From assembly GCF_900182725.1 (NCBI RefSeq), contig NZ_FXTO01000019.1:1-64000 (forward strand): a stretch of 64,000 nt of DNA, written 5' to 3'. This document shows, one piece after another, positions 56,525 through 64,000 of this stretch (the first letter of the stretch is position 1; each line of letters begins with the position of its first letter). This DNA is from Thalassovita litoralis. GTDB taxonomy: Bacteria > Pseudomonadota > Alphaproteobacteria > Rhodobacterales > Rhodobacteraceae. Below the pieces are notes generated by a model. It was not told the origin of the DNA. It saw nothing but the letters and a program-made list of their open reading frames with translations, and ran no database searches. Made by a program: the position numbers and the translations under genes.

Positions 56525-56601
56525 CGGGGCGTAGCGCAGTCTGGTAGCGCACCTGTTTTGGGTACAGGGGGTCGTGAGTTCGAATCTCGCCGCCCCGACC
56601 A
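56525..56601 (+). tRNA. tRNA-Pro (anticodon TGG)
   Basis: The acceptor stem CGGGGCG/CGCCCCG, D-arm GCGCAGTCTGGTAGCGC, anticodon stem-loop CCTGT-TTTGGGT-ACAGG with TGG, T-loop GTTCGAATC and an encoded CCA (56599-56601) form a complete cloverleaf of 77 bases. Confidence 0.95.
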
Positions 56602-57209
56602 CTTATCTCTGATAAAATCATCTAACATACATCTTTTGGAATGCCTTCCAAAAGGGCGGATGCCTTGGGTTTCAGCAACGCCAGCGATTCGGGCATGTTC
56701 CCAGATTTAGTGTGTTCCTGACGACACTCTTACTGCATCTATGTGATTTTCCCGCTGCGTGATGATGCGGGGCTGCTGCGCTGCGGCGATGTTCTGGCAT
56801 TTTGACAAGTCATCCCGCTAACGCGCCCCGATCAAAGGAAAAACCGGATTTGTCCACACATTGCTCCACAGGGCTGTCCCCAGACACGTTAACTAATTGA
56901 ATCACTCGTGTTCTTGTCCTTTAGACGGTCAACCTCAAAAACGATAACAGAGCGTAAAAAAAGACGTTGACCCATTAGGGCGCAATACGAAAAGATGTGG
57001 GTGCCGGTCAAAAAGCCTACAAGATATAGTGGCGCTACAGGCGGGGGACAGAAGACATCGGGAATGATGGGGGCGTGGCCCCATTTTGCTTGGCCGTTTG
57101 GCCTTGGTGGAATTCTTTTGGCCTGATTGCACCCTGTCATGGCTTTGATCGGCCCGGACGCACAGACGACCGGACAAGGGACCAAGGCTGAGAAAATGGG
57201 GCAGCGCTG
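56602..57209. other. 608-base region upstream of nrdJ without a gene
   Basis: No credible coding frame is present on either strand. It holds the tandem NrdR-like boxes, a weak DnaA-box-like TTGTCCACA near 56849, an A-run at 56956-56962 and a GC-rich stem (GGGGGCGTGGCCCC, 57069-57082) before nrdJ. Its length suggests complex control of nrdJ. No B12-box or cobalamin-riboswitch core was recognised. Confidence 0.5.
56986..57033 (+). promoter_or_regulatory. tandem NrdR-like boxes upstream of nrdJ
   Basis: Box 1 TACGAAAAGATGTGGG (56986-57001) and box 2 TACAAGATATAGTGGC (57018-57033) are offset by exactly 32 bases, three helical turns, as NrdR requires. Box 2 is close to the consensus ACACTATATxxxGTGT read on either strand; box 1 is weaker. 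Box 2 contains TATAGT, a likely -10, so binding would block transcription. Confidence 0.6.
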
Positions 57210-60200
57210 ATGAGAATCGAAAGAAAGTTCACCAAGGCCGGGCAGGATGCTTATGCCGCGCTGGATTTTGTCACTACCGTTTCGGAAATTCGCAACCCTG
57301 ACGGCACCATCGTGTTCCGTCTGGACAATGTCGAAGTTCCCAGCAGCTGGAGCCAGGTGGCTTCTGATGTCATTGCGCAGAAATATTTCCGTAAAGCTGG
57401 CGTTCCGGTCAAACTGAAAAAGGTGAAAGAGGCCGGTGTGCCAGAGTTTCTGTGGCGTTCGGTTCCGGCGTCAAAGGAAACCACGACGGATGGCGAAACC
57501 AGTGCCAAGCAGGTGTTCGACCGTCTGGCGGGGGCGTGGGCCTATTGGGGCTGGAAAGGCGGCTATTTCAGCACCGAGGAAGACGCCCGCGCCTATTACG
57601 ACGAAATGCGCTTTATGCTGGCGACCCAACGCGCCGCGCCCAACAGCCCGCAATGGTTCAATACCGGCCTGCATTGGGCCTATGGCATCGACGGCCCGTC
57701 GCAGGGGCATTATTACGTCGATTATCAAACCAAGACGCTGACGAAATCCTCCAGCGCCTATGAACACCCGCAGCCCCATGCTTGTTTCATTCAATCGGTG
57801 GCCGATGATCTGGTGGGGGATGGCGGCATCATGGACCTGTGGGTGCGCGAGGCGCGCCTGTTCAAATACGGGTCCGGCACCGGCACCAATTTCAGCAGCC
57901 TGCGGGCCGCGAATGAACCCTTGTCGGGGGGGGGCAAATCCTCGGGGTTGATGGGGTTCCTGAAAATCGGCGACCGCGCGGCGGGGGCGATCAAATCGGG
58001 CGGCACCACGCGACGGGCGGCCAAAATGGTGATCTGCGACGTGGATCACCCCGACATTCAGGAATTCGTGAACTGGAAAGTCAAGGAAGAACAGAAAGTT
58101 GCCAGCATTGTTGCGGGCAGCAAGATGCACGAGGCGAAACTGAACGAGATCTTCGCCGCGATCCGCGCGTGGGACGGCAGCACCGAAGACGCGGTGGACC
58201 CGGCGAAAAACGAAACCCTGAAAGCCGCCATTCGTGGCGCGCGCAAGGTGCAGATCCCGGAAACCTATGTCAAACGTGTGCTGGATTACGCGCGGCAGGG
58301 CTATGACAGCATTGAATTCCCGACCTACGATACCGATTGGGATTCCGAGGCTTACGCCAGCGTGTCGGGGCAGAATTCCAACAACTCGGTCCGGGTCACG
58401 GATGCCTTCCTAAAGGCGGTGAAGGACGATGCCGATTGGGAATTGCTGCGCCGCACTGATGGCGCGGTGGCCAAAACCGTGAAGGCCCGCGACCTGTGGG
58501 AAGACATCGGCCACGCCGCATGGGCCTGCGCCGATCCGGGTATTCAGTTTCACGATACCGTCAACGCGTGGCACACCTGCCCGGAAGATGGCGAGATTCG
58601 CGGCTCGAACCCCTGTTCGGAATATATGTTCCTGGACGATACGGCTTGTAATCTGGCGTCGATGAACTTGCTGACCTTCCTGAAGGATGGCGAGTTTCAG
58701 GCGGATGACTATATGCACGCCACGCGCCTGTGGACCGTGACGCTGGAAATCAGCGTGATGATGGCACAATTCCCGTCGCGCGAAATTGCGCAACTGTCCT
58801 ATGATTTCCGCACGCTGGGGCTGGGGTACGCCAATATCGGCGGGCTGCTGATGAATATGGGATTGGGCTATGACAGCGATCAGGGGCGTGCGCTTGGCGC
58901 GGCGCTGACCGCGATCATGACCGGCGTCGCCTATGCCACCAGTGCTGAAATGGCCGGGGAACTGGGCGCCTTTGATGGCTATGCGCGCAACCGTGCGCAT
59001 ATGCTGCGCGTCATCCGTAACCACCGCACTGCCGCTTATGGCGCGACCGAAGGGTATGAAAAGCTGGCGATCAAGCCCGTGCCGCTGGATCTGGCCAATG
59101 TGCCGGATAGCCGCCTGTCGGAACTGGCCATGACGGCATGGGACGAGGCGCTGAAACTGGGCGAACAGAACGGCTATCGCAATGCGCAGGTGTCCGTGAT
59201 TGCGCCCACTGGCACGATTGGGCTGGTGATGGATTGTGACACCACCGGGATCGAACCCGATTTCGCGCTGGTGAAGTTCAAGAAACTGGCCGGGGGTGGC
59301 TATTTCAAGATCATCAATCGCTCGGTTCCGGCTGCGCTGGAAAAACTGGGCTACAGCAGCGCCCAGATCGAGGAAATCATCGGCTATGCCGTGGGACATG
59401 GCACCATCGGTAACGCGCCGGGGATCAACCATGCCAGCCTGATGCGCCACGGGTTCACCGAAACCGAACTGGACAAGGTGGAACGCGCGCTTGGCAGCGC
59501 CTTTGATATCCGGTTCGTGTTCAACCAATGGACCCTGGGCGAGGAATTCTGCACCAACGTGCTGAACATCCCGGCGGAAAAACTGGCTGATCCCACGTTT
59601 AACCTGCTGTCGCATCTGGGATATTCCAAGAAAGACATCGAAGCTGCCAATGATCATGTATGCGGGACGATGACGCTGGAAGGCGCGCCGCACCTGTCCG
59701 AAGATCATTACAGCATCTTCGATTGTGCCAACCCCTGTGGCAAGAAGGGCAAGCGTTACCTGTCCGTCAACAGCCATATCGACATGATGGCCGCGGCGCA
59801 GTCGTTTATCTCGGGTGCGATTTCCAAGACGATCAACATGCCCAACGATGCGACGATCGAAGATTGTCAGGCCGCCTATGAACGGTCGTGGCAGATGGGG
59901 ATCAAGGCGAACGCGCTGTATCGGGACGGGTCCAAACTGTCGCAACCGCTGGCTGCCGCACTGATCGAGGATGACGACGAAGCCGCCGAAATTCTGGAAA
60001 GCGGATCGGCGCAGGAAAAAGCCGCCGTTCTGGCCGAAAAGATCGTGGAAAAGGTTGTGGTCAAAGAAATCGTCCGCAGCCACCGCGAAAAAATGCCTGA
60101 ACGCCGCAAGGGATACACCCAAAAGGCGGTTGTCGGCGGGCATAAGGTGTATCTGCGGACCGGCGAATACGAAGACGGGTCGCTGGGCGAGATTTTCATC

Positions 60201-60893
60201 GACATGCACAAGGAAGGCGCGGGGTTCCGTGCGATGATGAACAATTTTGCCATCGCCGTGTCCGTAGGCCTGCAATACGGCGTGCCGCTGGAAGAATTCG
60301 TGGACGCCTTTACCTTCACGAAATTTGAACCTGCGGGGATTGTGCAGGGGAATGATTCCATCAAGAACGCTACGTCGATCCTTGATTACATCTTCCGCGA
60401 ACTGGCCGTGTCCTATCTGGATCGCACTGATCTGGCGCATGTGAAACCGCAAGGGGCCAGCTTTGACGATCTGGGCCGTGGTGTCGAAGAAGGCGTGTCC
60501 AATGTCGAAGAACTAAGCGAAAGCGCGGCGTCGCGGTCGCTGGAAGTGCTGAAACAGATCAGCTCGACCGGCTATTTGCGCAAACGTCTGCCGCAGGAAT
60601 TGGTGGTGCTGCAAGGCGGTCAAAGCATTGGCGGCATGGCATTCGGCGGCAAAGACCCCGAAGCCGCGCTACAAACGCTGGTGCCTGAAACCATCGGCAC
60701 GGGGACGGGTACGGCGGTGCTGTCGTCCAGCACGGCGGTATCCTCGGGGGCGGTCAGCATGGATGCCCGGACCAAGGCGAAAATGCAGGGCTACGAGGGC
60801 GAAGCCTGTGGCGATTGCGGCAACTACACGCTGGTGCGCAACGGCACCTGTATGAAATGCAACACCTGCGGCGCGACTTCGGGCTGTAGTTAA
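57210..60893 (+). CDS. nrdJ: adenosylcobalamin-dependent ribonucleotide reductase (class II)
   Basis: The 1227-residue product reduces ribonucleotides using a B12-generated thiyl radical, with or without oxygen. The N-terminal half has the substrate region [12 protein letters not shown] and HACFIQSV; the finger-loop [20 protein letters not shown] carries the catalytic Cys and Glu. The C-terminus ends with a Cys-rich zinc-ribbon and tail ([19 protein letters not shown]) that recycles the active-site disulfide. It stands alone with a long upstream region carrying NrdR-like boxes and two hairpin structures downstream. Confidence 0.96.
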   Translation: MRIERKFTKAGQDAYAALDFVTTVSEIRNPDGTIVFRLDNVEVPSSWSQVASDVIAQKYFRKAGVPVKLKKVKEAGVPEFLWRSVPASKETTTDGETSAKQVFDRLAGAWAYWGWKGGYFSTEEDARAYYDEMRFMLATQRAAPNSPQWFNTGLHWAYGIDGPSQGHYYVDYQTKTLTKSSSAYEHPQPHACFIQSVADDLVGDGGIMDLWVREARLFKYGSGTGTNFSSLRAANEPLSGGGKSSGLMGFLKIGDRAAGAIKSGGTTRRAAKMVICDVDHPDIQEFVNWKVKEEQKVASIVAGSKMHEAKLNEIFAAIRAWDGSTEDAVDPAKNETLKAAIRGARKVQIPETYVKRVLDYARQGYDSIEFPTYDTDWDSEAYASVSGQNSNNSVRVTDAFLKAVKDDADWELLRRTDGAVAKTVKARDLWEDIGHAAWACADPGIQFHDTVNAWHTCPEDGEIRGSNPCSEYMFLDDTACNLASMNLLTFLKDGEFQADDYMHATRLWTVTLEISVMMAQFPSREIAQLSYDFRTLGLGYANIGGLLMNMGLGYDSDQGRALGAALTAIMTGVAYATSAEMAGELGAFDGYARNRAHMLRVIRNHRTAAYGATEGYEKLAIKPVPLDLANVPDSRLSELAMTAWDEALKLGEQNGYRNAQVSVIAPTGTIGLVMDCDTTGIEPDFALVKFKKLAGGGYFKIINRSVPAALEKLGYSSAQIEEIIGYAVGHGTIGNAPGINHASLMRHGFTETELDKVERALGSAFDIRFVFNQWTLGEEFCTNVLNIPAEKLADPTFNLLSHLGYSKKDIEAANDHVCGTMTLEGAPHLSEDHYSIFDCANPCGKKGKRYLSVNSHIDMMAAAQSFISGAISKTINMPNDATIEDCQAAYERSWQMGIKANALYRDGSKLSQPLAAALIEDDDEAAEILESGSAQEKAAVLAEKIVEKVVVKEIVRSHREKMPERRKGYTQKAVVGGHKVYLRTGEYEDGSLGEIFIDMHKEGAGFRAMMNNFAIAVSVGLQYGVPLEEFVDAFTFTKFEPAGIVQGNDSIKNATSILDYIFRELAVSYLDRTDLAHVKPQGASFDDLGRGVEEGVSNVEELSESAASRSLEVLKQISSTGYLRKRLPQELVVLQGGQSIGGMAFGGKDPEAALQTLVPETIGTGTGTAVLSSSTAVSSGAVSMDARTKAKMQGYEGEACGDCGNYTLVRNGTCMKCNTCGATSGCS

Positions 60894-60920
60894 GGAATAG
60901 GGCCGGTCCTTAGGGCTGGC

Positions 60921-60968
60921 CCAAATTCTTGAAAAGAATTTGGATAAGAATTTTTCAAAAATTCTTAT
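60921..60968 (+). repeat. two adjacent perfect hairpins after nrdJ
   Basis: CCAAATTCTT-GAA-AAGAATTTGG (60921-60943) is directly followed by ATAAGAATTTTT-C-AAAAATTCTTAT (60944-60968). Both stems are perfect and share AGAATT words, so alternative pairing between them is possible. They lie 28 bases past the nrdJ stop and may terminate or stabilise its mRNA, or be a mobile short repeat. Confidence 0.75.
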
Positions 60969-61097
60969 CTGCTCAGACAGAAAGGGCAGTGACCTCTGCC
61001 CACAGATCACGGGGCGGATGCGTTCGGCCCGGCGACGCTCAGGCCGCAGGCAAAAACAAACCGGGCGGTACGAATGATTGAGCCTGAGCGGCGAAAC

Positions 61098-61124
61098 TGG
61101 GGGGCTTATGCCCCCCATTTTTAT
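61098..61124 (+). terminator. rho-independent terminator downstream of nrdJ
   Basis: GGGGGG-CTTATG-CCCCCC is followed by ATTTTTATT. It is a strong candidate for final termination about 200 bases after the nrdJ stop. Confidence 0.75.
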
Positions 61125-61188
61125 TCTGAACCCAAAATAATGTGACACAGCGACATAGAACCCGTGGTTTCGCGGCTTTTACTTGATG

Positions 61189-61211
61189 GTATGGTTATAT
61201 TATAACATACC
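61189..61211 (+). promoter_or_regulatory. Zur box upstream of the COG0523 gene
   Basis: GTTATA-T-TATAAC (61194-61206) is a perfect 13-base palindrome flanked by GTATG/CATAC, matching the alphaproteobacterial Zur operator GTTATAnTATAAC. It lies 88 bases before the start codon. Confidence 0.8.
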
Positions 61212-61293
61212 CTCCGTCCGAAGGTGACGCCGTGCGAATAAACGCGCGCAACCATGCGCATCACCTTTTTGAGCAACCAATAAAGAGGTCACA

Positions 61294-62505
61294 ATGAATA
61301 TTCAGGATACTCGCCTTCCCGTTACGGTCCTTTCGGGCTTTCTTGGGGCAGGTAAAACCACGCTGCTGAACCGTGTGCTGAACAATCGCGAAGGTCGCCG
61401 CGTTGCGGTGATCGTCAACGATATGTCCGAAGTGAATATCGACGCTGATCTTGTGCGCGAGGGGGCCGAACTGTCCCGATCCGAGGAAAAGCTGGTCGAG
61501 ATGTCGAACGGCTGCATTTGCTGCACGCTGCGCGATGACCTGCTGCAAGAGGTACGCCGCCTGTCCGAGGAGGGGCGTTTTGACTATCTGTTGATCGAAT
61601 CCACCGGCATTTCCGAACCGCTACCCGTGGCTGCGACCTTTGATTTTCGGGATGAACGGGGGGACAGCCTGTCAGATGTGGCGCGGTTGGACACAATGGT
61701 GACGGTGGTCGATGCCGTGAATCTGCTGGGTGATTTTTCCAGCCACGATTTCCTTGCCGACCGTGGGGAAAGCCTGGGCGAAGGCGATGATCGCAGTCTT
61801 GTCAGCCTGTTGACTGAACAGATCGAATTTGCTGACGTGGTGATCCTGAACAAGACAGAGGCAGCCGGACCGCAGCGGACGGAAGCAGCCCGGTTGATTA
61901 TTCGTGCGCTGAACGCTGATGCTAAAATCATCGAAACGAACCATTCCAATGTCCCGGCTGGTGCGATTCTTGATACCGGGCTGTTTGATTTCGACAAGGC
62001 ACATGAACATCCAATGTGGGCCAAGGAATTGTACGGTTTTGCCAACCACACGCCCGAGGATGAAGAATACGGCATTAGCTCGTTTGTTTACCACGCCCGT
62101 GCGCCGTTTGATCCCGCGAAAATTCATGCGGTTCTGAATGGCGAATTGCCCGGCGTGATCCGCGCCAAGGGGCATTTCTGGTTGGCGACACGGCCTGATT
62201 GGGCGGTGGAATTCAGCCTTGCAGGGGCGATGTCATCAGTGACGCCGTTGGGGCGTTGGTGGGCATCCGTGCCTCAGGATCGTTTGCCCTCTCACCCCGA
62301 GGCGCAGGCCGAAATCGCCCGAAACTGGGCAGAGCCGTGGGGCGACCGGCGGCAGGAAATTGTGTTTATCGGGGTGGGGCTGGATCGTGACGTGATCTGT
62401 GACAGGCTGAATGCTGCGCTGGTTCAGGGGAACGATTTTACGCCTGCGGCTTGGGCGGGGATGGCTGATCCCTTCCCGCAATGGCGCGCACGGCAGGTTG
62501 CCTGA
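61294..62505 (+). CDS. COG0523 GTPase, zinc-responsive metallochaperone (ZigA/ZagA-like)
   Basis: The 403-residue product has Walker [10 protein letters not shown] (15-23), the metal-binding GCICC motif (73-77), VDAVN and NKTE for guanine binding, and the C-terminal CobW domain (from about 270; [17 protein letters not shown]). COG0523 proteins hand metals (zinc, cobalt) to client enzymes using GTP. A Zur operator upstream indicates induction by zinc starvation, favouring a zinc chaperone over a cobalamin (CobW) role. SD AGAGG precedes ATG 61294. Confidence 0.92.
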   Translation: MNIQDTRLPVTVLSGFLGAGKTTLLNRVLNNREGRRVAVIVNDMSEVNIDADLVREGAELSRSEEKLVEMSNGCICCTLRDDLLQEVRRLSEEGRFDYLLIESTGISEPLPVAATFDFRDERGDSLSDVARLDTMVTVVDAVNLLGDFSSHDFLADRGESLGEGDDRSLVSLLTEQIEFADVVILNKTEAAGPQRTEAARLIIRALNADAKIIETNHSNVPAGAILDTGLFDFDKAHEHPMWAKELYGFANHTPEDEEYGISSFVYHARAPFDPAKIHAVLNGELPGVIRAKGHFWLATRPDWAVEFSLAGAMSSVTPLGRWWASVPQDRLPSHPEAQAEIARNWAEPWGDRRQEIVFIGVGLDRDVICDRLNAALVQGNDFTPAAWAGMADPFPQWRARQVA

Positions 62506-62618
62506 TCTTTTGCTGCGGGGCAGCTTGTGCTGTCCCGTGGCGACGACATCCAAAGCGCCCGAAATTCCCCGTCAGCGCAGATGTGCTGCGGGTTAAATGC
62601 TTCTGATACGGCTGGCGT

Positions 62619-63074
62619 TCAGGTCTTGGCGCGGGCGGCCATGATCCACAGCACCATCAGCCCAAAGGAAAAGATCGCGTTCCAGCTTGCCATGGAAACC
62701 CCGAACAAGTCCCACGCGACCTGATCGCACAGCACCAGCTTTGGCCCATCCAGCGATAACAGGTTCCCCGCGTCCATGCCGCCTGATCCGGTGCAGCTTG
62801 TGGGGCCTTCCCACCAATCGCGCTCAACCCCTGTGTGATACACACCCAACCCGCCAGTAATTGCCGCCGCCAGTGCGCCCAACCAGCACAGCAGCCGCGA
62901 TGGTGCGGCCAGTGCCAGAACACCAATCAGGATTGCCGCCGCATGGGGCCAGCGCTGCCACAGGCACATTTCACAGGGGGCATAGCCCAGAAACTGGAAT
63001 ACAAAAGCCCCGCCCAACAGCCCGGCAGATCCGGCAGCCGCCAGCGAAATCAGTGTTTTACGGTCAAGAGTCAT
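62619..63074 (-). CDS. dsbB: disulfide bond formation protein B
   Basis: The 151-residue product has four membrane segments. The first periplasmic Cys pair is CEMC (in APCEMCLWQRWPH) and the second pair is in SCTGSGG and LVLCDQ. It reoxidises DsbA using quinone. It starts within the stop of the upstream yqaA-like gene (ATGA). No dsbA is in the window. Confidence 0.93.
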   Translation of the reverse strand: MTLDRKTLISLAAAGSAGLLGGAFVFQFLGYAPCEMCLWQRWPHAAAILIGVLALAAPSRLLCWLGALAAAITGGLGVYHTGVERDWWEGPTSCTGSGGMDAGNLLSLDGPKLVLCDQVAWDLFGVSMASWNAIFSFGLMVLWIMAARAKT

Positions 63075-63649
63075 AGGTATTTCACAATATAGAAGCCGCC
63101 CAGAAGGATGACGATGAACAGCGTGAACATCAAGCCCAGACGCCGCTCGATGAAATCACGAATAGGTGCGCCGAATTTCCACAGCAGTGCCGCCACCACG
63201 AAGAACCGAAGCCCCCGCGCGATGATTGACGTTATAATGAATGTCCCCAGCGGCAGCCCGGTCCAGCCGGACATGATCGTGATCACCTTGAACGGGAAGG
63301 GGGTGACACCGGCAATCAGCACCGGCCAGAACCCGAAATCGTTGAACCGGGTGTTGAATTCGGTCATCGCGTCGCCTTTGCCCATCGCCTGTAGAATGGG
63401 CTGTCCCAACTGGTCATAAAACAGCGCCCCGATGGTATAGCCCAACAGCCCACCGGCCACAGAGGCCAGCAGCGCCACCCCGGCAATCAGCCAAGCCCGC
63501 GATGGGCGCGCCAGAATCATCGGGATCATCAGCACATCGGGGGGAATCGGAAAAACGGATGCCTCGATAAAGGAAATAGCAGCCAAAACCCACAGCGCAC
63601 GGGGGTGATCGGCAAGGGACATCGTCCAGCGATAAAGTGAATTCAGCAT
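63071..63649 (-). CDS. YqaA/DedA-family membrane protein
   Basis: The product has 192 residues and about five hydrophobic segments. The DedA/SNARE-associated pattern is present: FIEASVFPIPPDVLMIPM, GGLLGYTIGALFYDQLG, and VLIAGVTPFPFKVITIMSGW with the Arg- and Gly-rich loop after it. Family members scramble or flip lipids or support membrane potential; the YqaA branch is uncharacterised. Coupled to dsbB. Confidence 0.9.
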   Translation of the reverse strand: MLNSLYRWTMSLADHPRALWVLAAISFIEASVFPIPPDVLMIPMILARPSRAWLIAGVALLASVAGGLLGYTIGALFYDQLGQPILQAMGKGDAMTEFNTRFNDFGFWPVLIAGVTPFPFKVITIMSGWTGLPLGTFIITSIIARGLRFFVVAALLWKFGAPIRDFIERRLGLMFTLFIVILLGGFYIVKYL

Positions 63650-63877
63650 GATTTGCGTTCCGCTTGGTTCGGCCCGTTACGCCACGAAGGGGGCGGGGCG
63701 TCAACCGCTGATGGCGATGTTTGATGATGAAGCTGTGAACAGGCTAGCGCCAAAATGTGCCGGGAATAGCATGGGATTGGATGGGCGATAAAAAATTCTG
63801 ATTTAGGGGATTCTGATCGTTTTGGGTGCGCTTTGCCTCTGGACGTTGGCGCGACGGTTGGCTAAATGATCCCCAGT

Positions 63878-63963
63878 GCCCAAGTGGCGGAATGGTAGAC
63901 GCAGGGGATTCAAAATCCCCCGCTAGTGATAGCGTGCCGGTTCGAGTCCGGCCTTGGGTACCA
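63878..63963 (+). tRNA. tRNA-Leu (anticodon CAA)
   Basis: The acceptor stem GCCCAAG/CTTGGGT (G-U closing), anticodon stem-loop GGGGA-TTCAAAA-TCCCC with CAA, a long variable arm (CGCTAGTGATAGCG), T-arm CCGGTTCGAGTCCGG and encoded CCA at 63961-63963 form a complete class II tRNA. Confidence 0.95.
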
Positions 63964-63964
63964 G

Positions 63965-63978
63965 CTTGAATATTCAAG
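63965..63978 (+). terminator. palindrome after tRNA-Leu
   Basis: CTTGAATATTCAAG is a perfect 14-base palindrome directly after the tRNA, followed by TTATTTCC. It is probably a transcript end or processing signal. Confidence 0.4.
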
Positions 63979-64000
63979 TTATTTCCGCAAATTCAGAAAA

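Larger units (their letters stand above)
60969..61293. other. 325-base gap between nrdJ hairpins and the metallochaperone gene
   Basis: No gene is seen. It contains a 9-bp inverted repeat CGCTCAGGC (61036-61044) / GCCTGAGCG (61082-61090), a terminator and a Zur box. Confidence 0.5.

Noticed and set aside
56849-56857. DnaA box upstream of nrdJ
   Set aside because: TTGTCCACA differs from TTATCCACA at a key base and is isolated; not enough for an origin or a DnaA site.
56602-57209. Cobalamin riboswitch for nrdJ
   Set aside because: I looked for the B12 box and the GCCACTG-type core and did not find them. A covariance-model search would be decisive.
58410-60452. 680-codon minus-strand open frame opposite nrdJ
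   Set aside because: It is antisense to the conserved nrdJ core and its composition (Arg/His/Gln-rich) is that of a shadow frame.
1-64000. CRISPR arrays, insertion sequences, rRNA genes
   Set aside because: No regularly spaced repeats, transposase-like frames or rRNA sequence were noticed on reading through the window.

Overview
The window reads as a chromosomal segment of an alphaproteobacterium, most likely Rhodobacterales (Roseobacter/Rhodobacter group). Three things support this: GC-rich codon use from about 3.8 kb onward; gene neighbourhoods I know from that order (gltX-gltA, comEC facing lexA, trpGDC-moaC-moeA, bactofilin-M23 peptidase, a two-domain cold-shock protein); and regulatory sites of alphaproteobacterial type (LexA GTTC-N7-GTTC, Zur, CceR-like and NrdR-like sites). 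No species can be named from the sequence alone.

Layout. Positions 1-3.8 kb are an accessory patch of visibly lower GC. It holds the tail of a D12-class adenine methylase, a RelE/ParE-like toxin gene butted against a large single-chain restriction-modification protein (nuclease, N6-methylase, target recognition), a small unknown ORF before it, and an AT-rich stretch with no clear gene. From 3.8 to 20.4 kb come core genes: an inositol-phosphatase-like enzyme, bactofilin with an M23 peptidase, a ferritin-like DUF455 protein coupled to a Bcp peroxiredoxin, a YhdP/AsmA-like giant coupled to queA, an MFS transporter, DUF924, lpdA, an atypical methyltransferase, a rhodanese and SOS-regulated uvrA. 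From 20.4 to 28.2 kb lie two small envelope proteins, valine/isobutyrate catabolism (acyl-CoA dehydrogenase, 3-hydroxyisobutyryl-CoA hydrolase, mmsB; mmsA with a divergent LysR regulator) and a YbdK-type ligase. From 28.3 to 39.7 kb lie a CBS protein, coaD, an alpha/beta hydrolase, gap with CceR-like operators and a small membrane ORF, a DUF808 protein, a ureohydrolase, gltX-gltA, comEC and lexA.

From 39.9 to 50.2 kb lies the tryptophan/molybdopterin block. One tightly overlapping operon runs trpG-trpD-ung-trpC-moaC-moeA. A separate ppiD-trpE(-rluE) group is split from it by a convergent YibQ-type gene. From 50.3 to 56.4 kb lie an aminotransferase, a membrane acyltransferase, gpt, fabI-lysE, and then pdxH, the cold-shock gene and a DUF192 gene on the other strand. 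From 56.5 kb to the end lie tRNA-Pro, the B12-dependent ribonucleotide reductase nrdJ behind tandem NrdR-like boxes, a Zur-boxed COG0523 zinc metallochaperone, a yqaA-dsbB pair and tRNA-Leu.

Scattered through the intergenic gaps is a short repeat with the core TTTCATCTTGCC-AAATACTC. Two of its four loci are inverted pairs able to form hairpins. No CRISPR array, rRNA, insertion sequence or complete prophage was seen. The most system-like unexplained locus is the methylase/nuclease-RelE cluster at the left end.
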